A stretch of DNA of 17,765 bases from DASSZN01 sp035702805 (lineage in GTDB: Bacteria; Chloroflexota; Chloroflexia; Thermomicrobiales; Thermomicrobiaceae): positions 1 through 17,765 of the forward strand of contig DASSZN010000058.1 in the NCBI GenBank assembly GCA_035702805.1, given 5' to 3'. The notes under the pieces are model-generated. The model saw nothing but the letters and a program-made list of their open reading frames with translations, made no database searches and had not been told where the DNA came from. Positions 6,946 to 12,915 of this stretch are shown here, one piece after another. Position 1 is the stretch's first letter. Every line of letters begins with the position of its first letter. The translations under genes and the position numbers were made by a program.

Positions 6946-7434
6946 GTGGCCCCGATGACAAGTCCCGTCGATGCCGCGCGACGATTCGGTGTGGCGCTGG
7001 CCGACCACGCCCAGGACATCCTGGTCTTCGCGCTGGTCATCGTACTGCTCGCGCTTGCGGCACGGGCGTTGATCGATCTCTCGCACCTGATTCTGGCGTC
7101 ATCGCTCGACGTGCGCGGCAGCATCGCGGAGGTCCTCTACCTGCTGGTGATCGTCGAGCTGATCGAGATCCTGATCGTCTACCTGCGCGAACATCGCGTC
7201 GCGGTGGACTTCATGGTCGAGGTGGCCATCGTCAGCATCCTGCGCGAGATCGTCGGCCACGGCGTGGTCGACTTCCACTGGGAGCAGTTGCTGGCGACGG
7301 CCGCATTGCTCCTGGTCCTCGGCATGCTTGTCCGCTACGGGGAGTTCCGCGCGCATCACGGGTTCGGCGCGGGACGACGCGTCCCGGGCGAGGGCCCGGA
7401 GCGCCCGGAACCACCATCCGGGACTACGACCTGA
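6946..7434 (+). CDS. PsiE-like (phosphate-starvation-inducible E family) membrane protein
   Basis: The 162-residue protein resembles the PsiE family of small four-helix inner-membrane proteins whose biochemical role is not established. Hydrophobic segments are at about 24-42, 61-80, 88-104 and 114-131. The stretch VEVAIVSILREIVGHG (91-106) after the third helix start is the most family-like part, and RALIDLSHLIL follows the first helix. The C-terminal 30 residues are Gly/Pro/Glu-rich and probably disordered. GGAGGG at 6935-6940 is placed correctly for the GTG at 6946 and is too far (14 bases) from the in-frame ATG at 6955, so the GTG is chosen. It stands alone between divergent and convergent neighbours. 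No Pho-box-like repeat is visible upstream, so phosphate control is not supported here; the name reflects similarity only. Confidence 0.75.
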   Translation: MAPMTSPVDAARRFGVALADHAQDILVFALVIVLLALAARALIDLSHLILASSLDVRGSIAEVLYLLVIVELIEILIVYLREHRVAVDFMVEVAIVSILREIVGHGVVDFHWEQLLATAALLLVLGMLVRYGEFRAHHGFGAGRRVPGEGPERPEPPSGTTT

Positions 7435-7454
7435 CCGAGCGCCGGGACGCTCAG
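7431..7454. terminator. hairpin at the PsiE-like/M20 convergent junction
   Basis: CTGA (7431-7434) and GCG (7439-7441) pair with CGC (7448-7450) and TCAG (7451-7454) around the loop CCGGGA, leaving a four-base bulge. An alternative five-base stem GAGCG/CGCTC uses the same loop. It overlaps both stop codons of two convergent genes and may serve both. No U-tract is present. Confidence 0.35.
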
Positions 7455-9046
7455 AGACGCTCGCCGGCTCCGGCCGTCCAGGCGGGCACCCACCACTCCT
7501 CGCCGCGCACGGTCTGGACGTACTCCGGCCAGCGCAGGTCCACCGGCGGCGGGAAGTCGCGCGGCAAGAGCGGCGCGACCCACGACGAGCCGCCGACCCC
7601 ACCGCCGGTGCGCTCGACGAACTCGGCCCGCGCCCGCTCCAGCTCGTCCGGCTGGGTGGCCAGGTCCAGCAGGGTCGCGGCGATGGTCTTGCCGGCGACG
7701 AACATCCCGGGGTCGATCGCCGCCGCCAGCCCGCCGACCGCGTTGTAGGCCCAGGCCGGGTACTGGTAGCCGGGGTCGTGCGGCCGCAGCTGCGGCCGGC
7801 CGGTGTAGAGTCGGACCGTCGGCGCGTGCCAGGTATACTCGACGTAATCATCCGAGGTGAAGTTCCGCTGCCAGGCAGGGAGGACGGAGCGCACCGCGGC
7901 CTCGAGCTCCTGGGGCGCGGTGAGTTGCTCGCAGCCGGCCTCGTACGGGTTGTCCATCGGCGCGATGCCGAGGTTCTGCTGGATCTTCCGGCCGAAGTCG
8001 CGCGCCTCGTCGGGGAGGACCGGCGCGCCGACCGCCTCGAGATTGCGGTAGGTCAGGTCGGCCATGGCGTGGTTGGTCAGCCCGACGCGCGTCCTGGTGA
8101 CCCAGCGCGCCGAGACCTCGCAGCCGGTGACGGCGGCCGCCTGGCGCGCGTTGTTGGCGAGCACCCGCCAGATCTGCTCCTGGATGCCGAGCGTCGGGCC
8201 GCGCCAGGAGTACTGGATCTGGGACAGTCGGGGCGGCAGGTTGTCCGACGTGGCGTCCCCGCCGACCAGGATGAACTCGTTGAGCGTCCAGGTGCCGGTA
8301 TGCGGGAACATCGCCTCCTTGGTGTACTTGGTGTTGGTGTACATCAGCATCAGGGCGTCGATCGCGCCGGGGCAGCGGGCCGCCGCGTGCGAGCCACCCG
8401 GACTGGGCAGCAGGCTCTTGTCAATCCAGGTCTCGGGATCCAGGCACTGGAAGGTAAAGACGACGCTCCAGTAGGAGCCGCACTGGGTGTCCCAGACCGT
8501 GGTGTTGTTGGCGTTCGGGTGGTAGGCGATGAAGGCGTCGAAGCCGTCGTAGTAGCCCCTGGCGGCGTGGACGGGCTTGGAGCCGCAGACCTTCTCGGCC
8601 GGCTCCCCGAAGATCCGCAGCGTGCCCGGGATGCGGTGGTGCTCCATGGCCGCCTTGGCCGCCAGGATGCCGGTCAACGCGGCGGTGCCGAGCATCGAGT
8701 GCGGGTCGGTATGGCCGGCCGCCCAGTCGTTGAGCCCCTCCCGTGGCGCGCGGTAGGGGACGACCTGCTGGGAGTTGCCGGGCACGGCGTCGTACTCGGC
8801 GTAGGTCCCGAGCACCGGGCCGCCCGAGCCCCAGCTGGCGACGAAGGCGGTCGGCATGTCGCCACTGCCCTGCTGGACGTCGAAGCCCTCGGCCCGGAGC
8901 AGGTCGCGGTAGGCCCGGGCCGAGCGGTACTCCCGCCAGGCCGGCTCCGCGTAGCGCCAGATCTCCAGGTCGAACTCGGACAACCGGGCGCGGTTCTCGT
9001 CCACCCAGTCCAGGGCACGCTGCTTGGCGGGGTAGCGTGCGACCAT
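7451..9046 (-). CDS. M20 family amidohydrolase, AbgB-like (aminobenzoyl-glutamate utilization type)
   Basis: The 531-residue protein is an M20 metallo-amidohydrolase of the large AbgB-like type, enzymes that split amide bonds of acyl-amino acids such as p-aminobenzoyl-glutamate. Metal-site landmarks are AEYDAVPG (83-90, Asp86), GHTDPHSMLGTA (111-122), FGEPAEKVCGSK (146-157) and AYHPN (174-178, His176); NHAMADLTYRN and SDDYVEYTWHAPT mark the later catalytic-domain elements. In AbgB the second and third motifs read roughly GHxCGHNxLG and PAEE; here the Cys is Asp114 and the second Glu of PAEE is Lys152, so one metal ligand set differs. There is no signal peptide. ATG at 9046 is set by GGGAGGGAG eight bases upstream; a longer frame starts inside the promoter. 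A TTGACA promoter lies about 60 bases upstream. The substrate is unknown, and AbgA/AbgT partners are absent nearby. Confidence 0.85.
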   Translation of the reverse strand: MVARYPAKQRALDWVDENRARLSEFDLEIWRYAEPAWREYRSARAYRDLLRAEGFDVQQGSGDMPTAFVASWGSGGPVLGTYAEYDAVPGNSQQVVPYRAPREGLNDWAAGHTDPHSMLGTAALTGILAAKAAMEHHRIPGTLRIFGEPAEKVCGSKPVHAARGYYDGFDAFIAYHPNANNTTVWDTQCGSYWSVVFTFQCLDPETWIDKSLLPSPGGSHAAARCPGAIDALMLMYTNTKYTKEAMFPHTGTWTLNEFILVGGDATSDNLPPRLSQIQYSWRGPTLGIQEQIWRVLANNARQAAAVTGCEVSARWVTRTRVGLTNHAMADLTYRNLEAVGAPVLPDEARDFGRKIQQNLGIAPMDNPYEAGCEQLTAPQELEAAVRSVLPAWQRNFTSDDYVEYTWHAPTVRLYTGRPQLRPHDPGYQYPAWAYNAVGGLAAAIDPGMFVAGKTIAATLLDLATQPDELERARAEFVERTGGGVGGSSWVAPLLPRDFPPPVDLRWPEYVQTVRGEEWWVPAWTAGAGERL

Positions 9047-9107
9047 CGGCTCGGCTCCCTCCCGGCGACGCGATGCGTCGGCACTCTCGGCTGTGTACGT
9101 CGGGGGC

Positions 9108-9136
9108 ACGGTAGTGCGGGACCGATGGCGTGTCAA
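9108..9136 (-). promoter_or_regulatory. sigma-70-type promoter of the AbgB-like gene
   Basis: On the minus strand a perfect TTGACA (9131-9136) is followed after 17 bases by TACCGT (9108-9113), which keeps the key T, A and T of a -10 box. Initiation near 9101 gives a 55-base leader ending in a strong ribosome binding site. This also shows the gene is transcribed separately from the sigma/anti-sigma pair upstream. Confidence 0.55.
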
Positions 9137-9180
9137 GGCGGACTGCGACGGGGACGCGGCCCGCGGTGGACGTGGCTTGC

Positions 9181-9939
9181 CTAATGGGCGAGGGCGCAGC
9201 CGGCGACGCGCTTGCCGGTCGGCGACGCGCTGCCGTGAGGGGCCGGCTCCTCGGTGATGCCCAACGACTGGTACTGCATGACCGGGGCGGGGGCGTTCAG
9301 CATGACGGTGGCGTTGCCGCCGGCGTCGGTCGTGAACGTGCCGCCGCTGACGCGGGCGCCGTTCTGCTGGACGAGCCAGATCTGGTAGAGACGGCCCGGC
9401 TGCGTTGGGGGCAGTTGCTTGACGACGAGCACGGCCTGCCGTGGTTGGCTGCCGAGGTAGAGCATGCCGTAGGCCTGGGGGGCGCTGTCCGTCGCCAGTC
9501 GGATCGGCTGCGAACTGTCGGCCAGGACCGCGCTAACGGTCGCCTGCTGGCCCTGCATGGCGGCAAGGTCGCCGCGGACGCCGGCCAGGTCATGTGCCAG
9601 CAAGGCCAACGAGCCGGCCAGGCCGAGCAGGAGAACGGCGGCTATCGCCATTGCTGGGCGAACCCACCGCGATGAGATCACCGAATGAACGGGTGCGTCC
9701 CCGACCCCATCGAGGCTCGCGATGAGTTGCTCGCGCAGGGCGGGCGGGGGGTCGACCTGCGGGGCCGCGGTCCCGAGCGCGCCCAGCGTCTCCTCCAGCC
9801 GGTGGAGCTCCTCACGGCAGCGGGCGCAGGAAGCCAGGTGCGCCGCCACGCACGCGCGCTCCTTGGGCGCCAGCGCGTCAAGCGCGTAGGCCGGCAGATC
9901 GTCCGCCACGTCCTCGTGGCTCACGGCAGGTCGGTCCAT
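9181..9939 (-). CDS. anti-sigma factor, zinc-finger plus RskA domain
   Basis: The 252-residue protein is a membrane-bound anti-sigma factor that should hold the adjacent ECF sigma factor inactive at the membrane. The N-terminal ZAS zinc motif is HLASCARC (34-41; His34, Cys38, Cys41, with Cys30 four residues before), on a cytoplasmic helical domain. One membrane helix spans about 94-116. The extracytoplasmic part (about 120-252) is the RskA C-terminal domain, with PGRLYQIWLVQQNGARVSGG (181-200) and GITEEPAP (227-234) near the end. The ATG at 9939 lies 19 bases inside the sigma gene and has GGAAG ten bases upstream. A GTG at 9924, forming a four-base overlap with the sigma stop, is the alternative. 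RskA-type factors are released by regulated proteolysis of the membrane protein; no protease gene is nearby. Confidence 0.9.
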   Translation of the reverse strand: MDRPAVSHEDVADDLPAYALDALAPKERACVAAHLASCARCREELHRLEETLGALGTAAPQVDPPPALREQLIASLDGVGDAPVHSVISSRWVRPAMAIAAVLLLGLAGSLALLAHDLAGVRGDLAAMQGQQATVSAVLADSSQPIRLATDSAPQAYGMLYLGSQPRQAVLVVKQLPPTQPGRLYQIWLVQQNGARVSGGTFTTDAGGNATVMLNAPAPVMQYQSLGITEEPAPHGSASPTGKRVAGCALAH

Positions 9940-10502
9940 ACCTCGGCATCTTCCAGGATCTGTGCCAGCCGGCGCAGCGCCGTCCGCACCCGCGTCTTGA
10001 CCGTCCCGAGCGGGATGTCGAGCCGCGCGGCCATCTCGCTCTGCGTCAGGCCACCGAAGTAGGCCAGTTCGATCACCTCCCGCTGCACGTCGGTCAGGTC
10101 CCCGAGCGCGGCTCGAACGCGTACCGCGACTGCCCGGCTCCAGATCTGCTCGTCCGGCGACGGGTCGGGGTCGACCAGCCGTTCGGCGAACCCGAGCAGT
10201 TCGTCGTCCGGCTCGTGCCGCTCGTGCGCGCGCCGCCGTACGAGGTCGATCGCGCGGTTGCGCGCGACGCGCAGGATCCAGGGACCGAACGCACCCCGGT
10301 CCGGCTGGTAGGTGTCCGGGCGCCGCCAGATGGTCAGGAAGGCGTCCTGCACGACGTCCTCGGCGCCGCGTGGGTCACGCACGACGGCCAGCGCCACCGA
10401 GTAGACCGAGCGCGCATAGCGGTCGTAGAGCGCGGCCATGGCGGCGCGGTCGCGTGCGCGGACGCCTTCGATCAGTTCCCAGTCGGTCGGATCCGTCGCC
10501 AC
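9921..10502 (-). CDS. ECF RNA polymerase sigma factor (SigK-like)
   Basis: The 193-residue protein is an extracytoplasmic-function sigma factor with just the two essential domains. Sigma-2 covers about 20-90: AALYDRYARSVYSVAL, the -10-recognising DVVQDAFLTIWRR (49-61), and GPWILRVARNRAIDLVRRR (73-91). Sigma-4 covers about 133-183, with a helix-turn-helix in GLTQSEMAARLDIPLGTVKTR (151-171) for -35 recognition. A Pro/Asp-rich linker (97-120) joins them. The frame runs on upstream for 140 residues of Arg-rich sequence. The GTG at 10502 is preferred since GAGG lies six bases before it and the length is typical; a GTG two codons earlier is possible. Overlap with the anti-sigma gene means matched synthesis. 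It pairs with the RskA-type factor, as in the SigK/RskA group. The genes it controls cannot be told from this window. Confidence 0.93.
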   Translation of the reverse strand: MATDPTDWELIEGVRARDRAAMAALYDRYARSVYSVALAVVRDPRGAEDVVQDAFLTIWRRPDTYQPDRGAFGPWILRVARNRAIDLVRRRAHERHEPDDELLGFAERLVDPDPSPDEQIWSRAVAVRVRAALGDLTDVQREVIELAYFGGLTQSEMAARLDIPLGTVKTRVRTALRRLAQILEDAEVWTDLP

Positions 10503-10560
10503 GTCCACCCTCGCGCGGGGCCGCGCGCCCACTCTTCCAACGTTCCAGCGCGGTACACGG

Positions 10561-10589
10561 ATTGTGCCGGCCGTCGCTGCCACCGGCAA
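10561..10589 (-). promoter_or_regulatory. possible promoter of the sigma/anti-sigma operon
   Basis: On the minus strand TTGCCG (10584-10589) and CACAAT (10561-10566) are spaced by 17 bases, each matching four of six consensus positions. Initiation near 10554 would give a leader of about 50 bases. An ECF-type GGAAC motif also occurs downstream of this (around 10548) but without a convincing partner, so autoregulation is not established. Confidence 0.35.
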
Positions 10590-10630
10590 TCCCGGCGCCT
10601 TGCTTGCGGCCAGCCGGATGGAGTTGTCGA

Positions 10631-11905
10631 TCAGGCCGCGGCGCCGCACCAGTCGAGCAGGAGGAGCGCGATCGTCTTGGCGGCCGTCAGGAGGTCGGAG
10701 ATGCGGATGTGCTCGTCGACCTGGTGGGCGACAGCCACGTCCCCCGCGCCGTACATGACGCAGGGCATGCCGCCGAAAAGGCTGAAGAGACGCATGTCGG
10801 CCCCGTATGGGACGCCCTCGACCGCGGGCGGGCTCCCGGTGACTGCCTTGTGCGCGCGGATCACGGCCCGGCAGATCGGCGCGTCGACAGCGGTTTCGGC
10901 CGGCACGAACTGCCCGCTGAACCACTCGACGAGCGGCGGATGCTCGCGCAGCCAGGGATCGCGCGACGCGGCGCCCAGGATGCGGTCGCGCACCTCCTCC
11001 TGGAATGTCGCCATGTCCTCGCCCGGTAGCAGGCCGATCCGTCCCTCGGCGACCAGCGTCTCGGGGACGGTCGACGGCCAGATTCCGGCCCGGACGACGC
11101 CGATGCTGATCGGCACCTTGTTGGCGAGGTGGGCGAAGCGGGGGTGGTCGAGGCGCGCGTTGCGCTCGGCCTCGTAGGCGAGCAGATCCTGGAACAGCGG
11201 GATGAACTTCTCGACGGCGGAGACTCCCTCATCGCGGCTGGCGCCATGGGCGGCCTTGCCGGTGACGGTCAGGCGTATCACCAGGGAGCCGGCCTGCGCC
11301 GGCACCAGCGCGAGGCGGGTGGGCTCGGTGATCAGCGCTGCGTCGGCCCGGTAGCCGCGCAGCACGGTCGACAGCGCGCCCAGGCCACCGTCCTCCTCGC
11401 CGACGGTCGCCGCGATCCTGATGTTGCCAGCCAGCCGGATGCCGACTGCCGCCAGCGCGTCGAGCGCGGCCAGGTACGTCACCAGCCCGCCCTTCATGTC
11501 GCAGGAGCCGCGTCCGAAGAGGAGGTCGCCGTCGACCTCGCCACCGAGCGGGTCGTGGGACCAGCGCGCGAGGTCGCCGTTCTCGACCGTGTCGACGTGC
11601 GCGTTGAGGAGGATGGAGCGGCCGTCACCGGCGCCGGGCAGCGTGCCGACGACGTTGGGCCTCCCGGCGTAGCGCGGCTGCTCGCCGACGTGCTCGAGGT
11701 AGGGCCGGACCTCCTCGGGCGTCGCCTCCCAGCGGTCGACCGCGAGGCCTCGATCCCGGAACGCCGCCTCGACCACGTCCTGCACCGCACCCTCGTCGCC
11801 GGTCACCGAGGGCACGCGCACCAGCGACTGGAGCAGGCGGACCGTTGCGTCCCGATCCGCGTCGACCGCCGCGATCACCGCGGCGTGGGAGTCGTGACCC
11901 GGCAT
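10631..11905 (-). CDS. M20 family deacylase/peptidase, ArgE/DapE type
   Basis: The 424-residue protein is a di-zinc M20 hydrolase of the ArgE/DapE/carboxypeptidase group, which removes acyl groups from the alpha-amine of amino acids or cleaves related amides. The full metal set is visible: His103 and the motif Asp105 in NAHVDTV, Asp136 in GSCDMKGG, catalytic Glu170 and ligand Glu171 in VGEEDGG, Glu194 in ITEP, and His394 in AHQVDEHI. The dimerisation lid lies at about 210-330, opening with GKAAHGASRDEGVSAVEKF. There is no signal peptide, so it is cytoplasmic. The frame opens at a GTG at 11920, but neither start has a good ribosome binding site. The ATG at 11905 is chosen because the upstream guanidine-hydrolase gene stops one base before it, which suggests coupling by translation restart. 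The substrate is probably an acylated amino acid; its exact identity is open. Confidence 0.9.
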   Translation of the reverse strand: MPGHDSHAAVIAAVDADRDATVRLLQSLVRVPSVTGDEGAVQDVVEAAFRDRGLAVDRWEATPEEVRPYLEHVGEQPRYAGRPNVVGTLPGAGDGRSILLNAHVDTVENGDLARWSHDPLGGEVDGDLLFGRGSCDMKGGLVTYLAALDALAAVGIRLAGNIRIAATVGEEDGGLGALSTVLRGYRADAALITEPTRLALVPAQAGSLVIRLTVTGKAAHGASRDEGVSAVEKFIPLFQDLLAYEAERNARLDHPRFAHLANKVPISIGVVRAGIWPSTVPETLVAEGRIGLLPGEDMATFQEEVRDRILGAASRDPWLREHPPLVEWFSGQFVPAETAVDAPICRAVIRAHKAVTGSPPAVEGVPYGADMRLFSLFGGMPCVMYGAGDVAVAHQVDEHIRISDLLTAAKTIALLLLDWCGAAA

Positions 11906-11906
11906 C

Positions 11907-12785
11907 TCAGCGGCCGTCACGCAGCAGCGGCCGGGTCAGGCAGGTCGGGCCGCCGGTGCGGTTGTGGGATATCTCCTGACCGGTGAAGGTGGTGACCTCG
12001 CAGCCGGCAGCGCGCAGCCGCCGCGCCGTCTCCTGATTCTCCTCGAGCAGCAGGCAGCGGCGCGGGCCGAGCGCCAGCACGTTGCAGCCCTGGCTGGGGA
12101 ACTCCTCGTCCGGTATCTCGACCAGCTGAATACCGCGGTCGTGGAGCAGCCGCACCAACTCGACGGCCATCAGCGGCAGGGAGACCACGGCCAGGTCGTC
12201 GTCGAGCATGCTGATCAGGGACAGCAGGTGGAGGCACTCGGCGGGTCCGTGCCAGTGGGGCAGGTCGACGCTGAGGACCTCGACGTCCTGGGTGGCCATG
12301 ATCTCGCGGAGCTGGGCGATGCCTGCGGAGTTGCTGCGGTAGCCGCGGCCTACCACGATCGTGTGCGGGTCGAGCCACAGGCAGTCGCCGCCCTCGAGGG
12401 TGCCCGGCGGGGTGATGCGGCCGGCGATCGGGATGCCGAGGTCGCGCATGGTCGCCTCCGCCAGGTCGACCTCCCGCGCGCGCAGCGGCTTGCCCATCCG
12501 GCAGAGGACGGCGCCGGCGTCGGTAACGATGACCGGATCGTAGGGGAAGATTCCGTCCTGGAGCGTGGGGTCGTCGATCTCGCCGATCGCGAGGTCGACG
12601 CCACGCTCGGCCAGGATGGCCCGGAGTGCCGCGTGCTCGCGGGCGGCGCGCTCGTGGTCGATGGGGTGCAGGTAGCCGAAGGCCTCCCAGGAAACCGACG
12701 GATCGGGCGGCACCGGCGGGTAGACCAGCACCCGCCGCAGCGTCCCGACCATGGTGTTGCCGCCCCAGCTCCGCTCCGCCGCCAC
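11907..12785 (-). CDS. guanidine-modifying hydrolase (DDAH/arginine deiminase superfamily)
   Basis: The 292-residue protein has the five-bladed alpha/beta propeller fold of guanidine-modifying enzymes (dimethylarginine dimethylaminohydrolase, arginine deiminase, amidinotransferase), which attack a guanidino carbon through a Cys thiolate. The catalytic elements are in place: Asp83 in IFPYDPV, LEGGDCLW (130-137; Glu131, Asp134), ECLHLLSLI (183-191; His186) and the C-terminal GGPTCLTRPL (278-287) with nucleophile Cys282. The length fits DDAH better than arginine deiminase (about 400). The GTG at 12785 is chosen because GGGAGG lies six bases upstream; an in-frame ATG at 12752 has a weaker site. 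An extended -10 promoter is 50 bases upstream. The next gene, an ArgE/DapE-type deacylase, starts one base after its stop. Likely product: citrulline or a citrulline derivative plus an amine or ammonia. Confidence 0.87.
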   Translation of the reverse strand: MAAERSWGGNTMVGTLRRVLVYPPVPPDPSVSWEAFGYLHPIDHERAAREHAALRAILAERGVDLAIGEIDDPTLQDGIFPYDPVIVTDAGAVLCRMGKPLRAREVDLAEATMRDLGIPIAGRITPPGTLEGGDCLWLDPHTIVVGRGYRSNSAGIAQLREIMATQDVEVLSVDLPHWHGPAECLHLLSLISMLDDDLAVVSLPLMAVELVRLLHDRGIQLVEIPDEEFPSQGCNVLALGPRRCLLLEENQETARRLRAAGCEVTTFTGQEISHNRTGGPTCLTRPLLRDGR

Positions 12786-12833
12786 GCTCCGCCTCCCGCC
12801 GCAACCGTCCGCTCGTCTCGCCGTGCGGTCGGC

Positions 12834-12842
12834 ATCCTACCA
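12834..12842 (-). promoter_or_regulatory. extended -10 promoter of the guanidine hydrolase/deacylase operon
   Basis: On the minus strand TGG followed by TAGGAT forms an extended -10 element; no good -35 is present, as expected for that class. It lies directly after the hairpin that ends the upstream gene, and gives a leader of about 42 bases. The sequence TGGTAGGATGCCG closely matches TGGTAGGCTGCCG at the nucleotidyltransferase promoter, which supports both. Confidence 0.45.
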
Positions 12843-12864
12843 CCGAGCGGGGGGCTACACGACA

Positions 12865-12898
12865 CGAACCCCGTCACGGCGGTCCGTGACGGGGTTCG
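12865..12898. terminator. 15-base-pair perfect hairpin terminator after the beta-propeller gene
   Basis: CGAACCCCGTCACGG (12865-12879) is exactly complementary to CCGTGACGGGGTTCG (12884-12898) around the tetraloop CGGT. It begins 17 bases past the stop of the propeller gene on the minus strand and just before the promoter of the next minus-strand operon. No U-tract follows on either strand, so termination would rest on the hairpin alone, as in many GC-rich bacteria. Confidence 0.65.
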
Positions 12899-12915
12899 GC
12901 CGGAGTCGCTGCTCG

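Noticed and set aside
6946..7434. Pho-regulated operon idea from PsiE similarity
   Set aside because: No Pho-box-like direct repeats are visible upstream and no phosphate gene is adjacent.
7328..9184. 618-codon plus-strand open frame antisense to the AbgB-like gene
   Set aside because: The opposite strand has a complete M20 enzyme with start, promoter and motifs; this frame is low-complexity Arg/Gly/Val and typical of high-GC antisense shadows.
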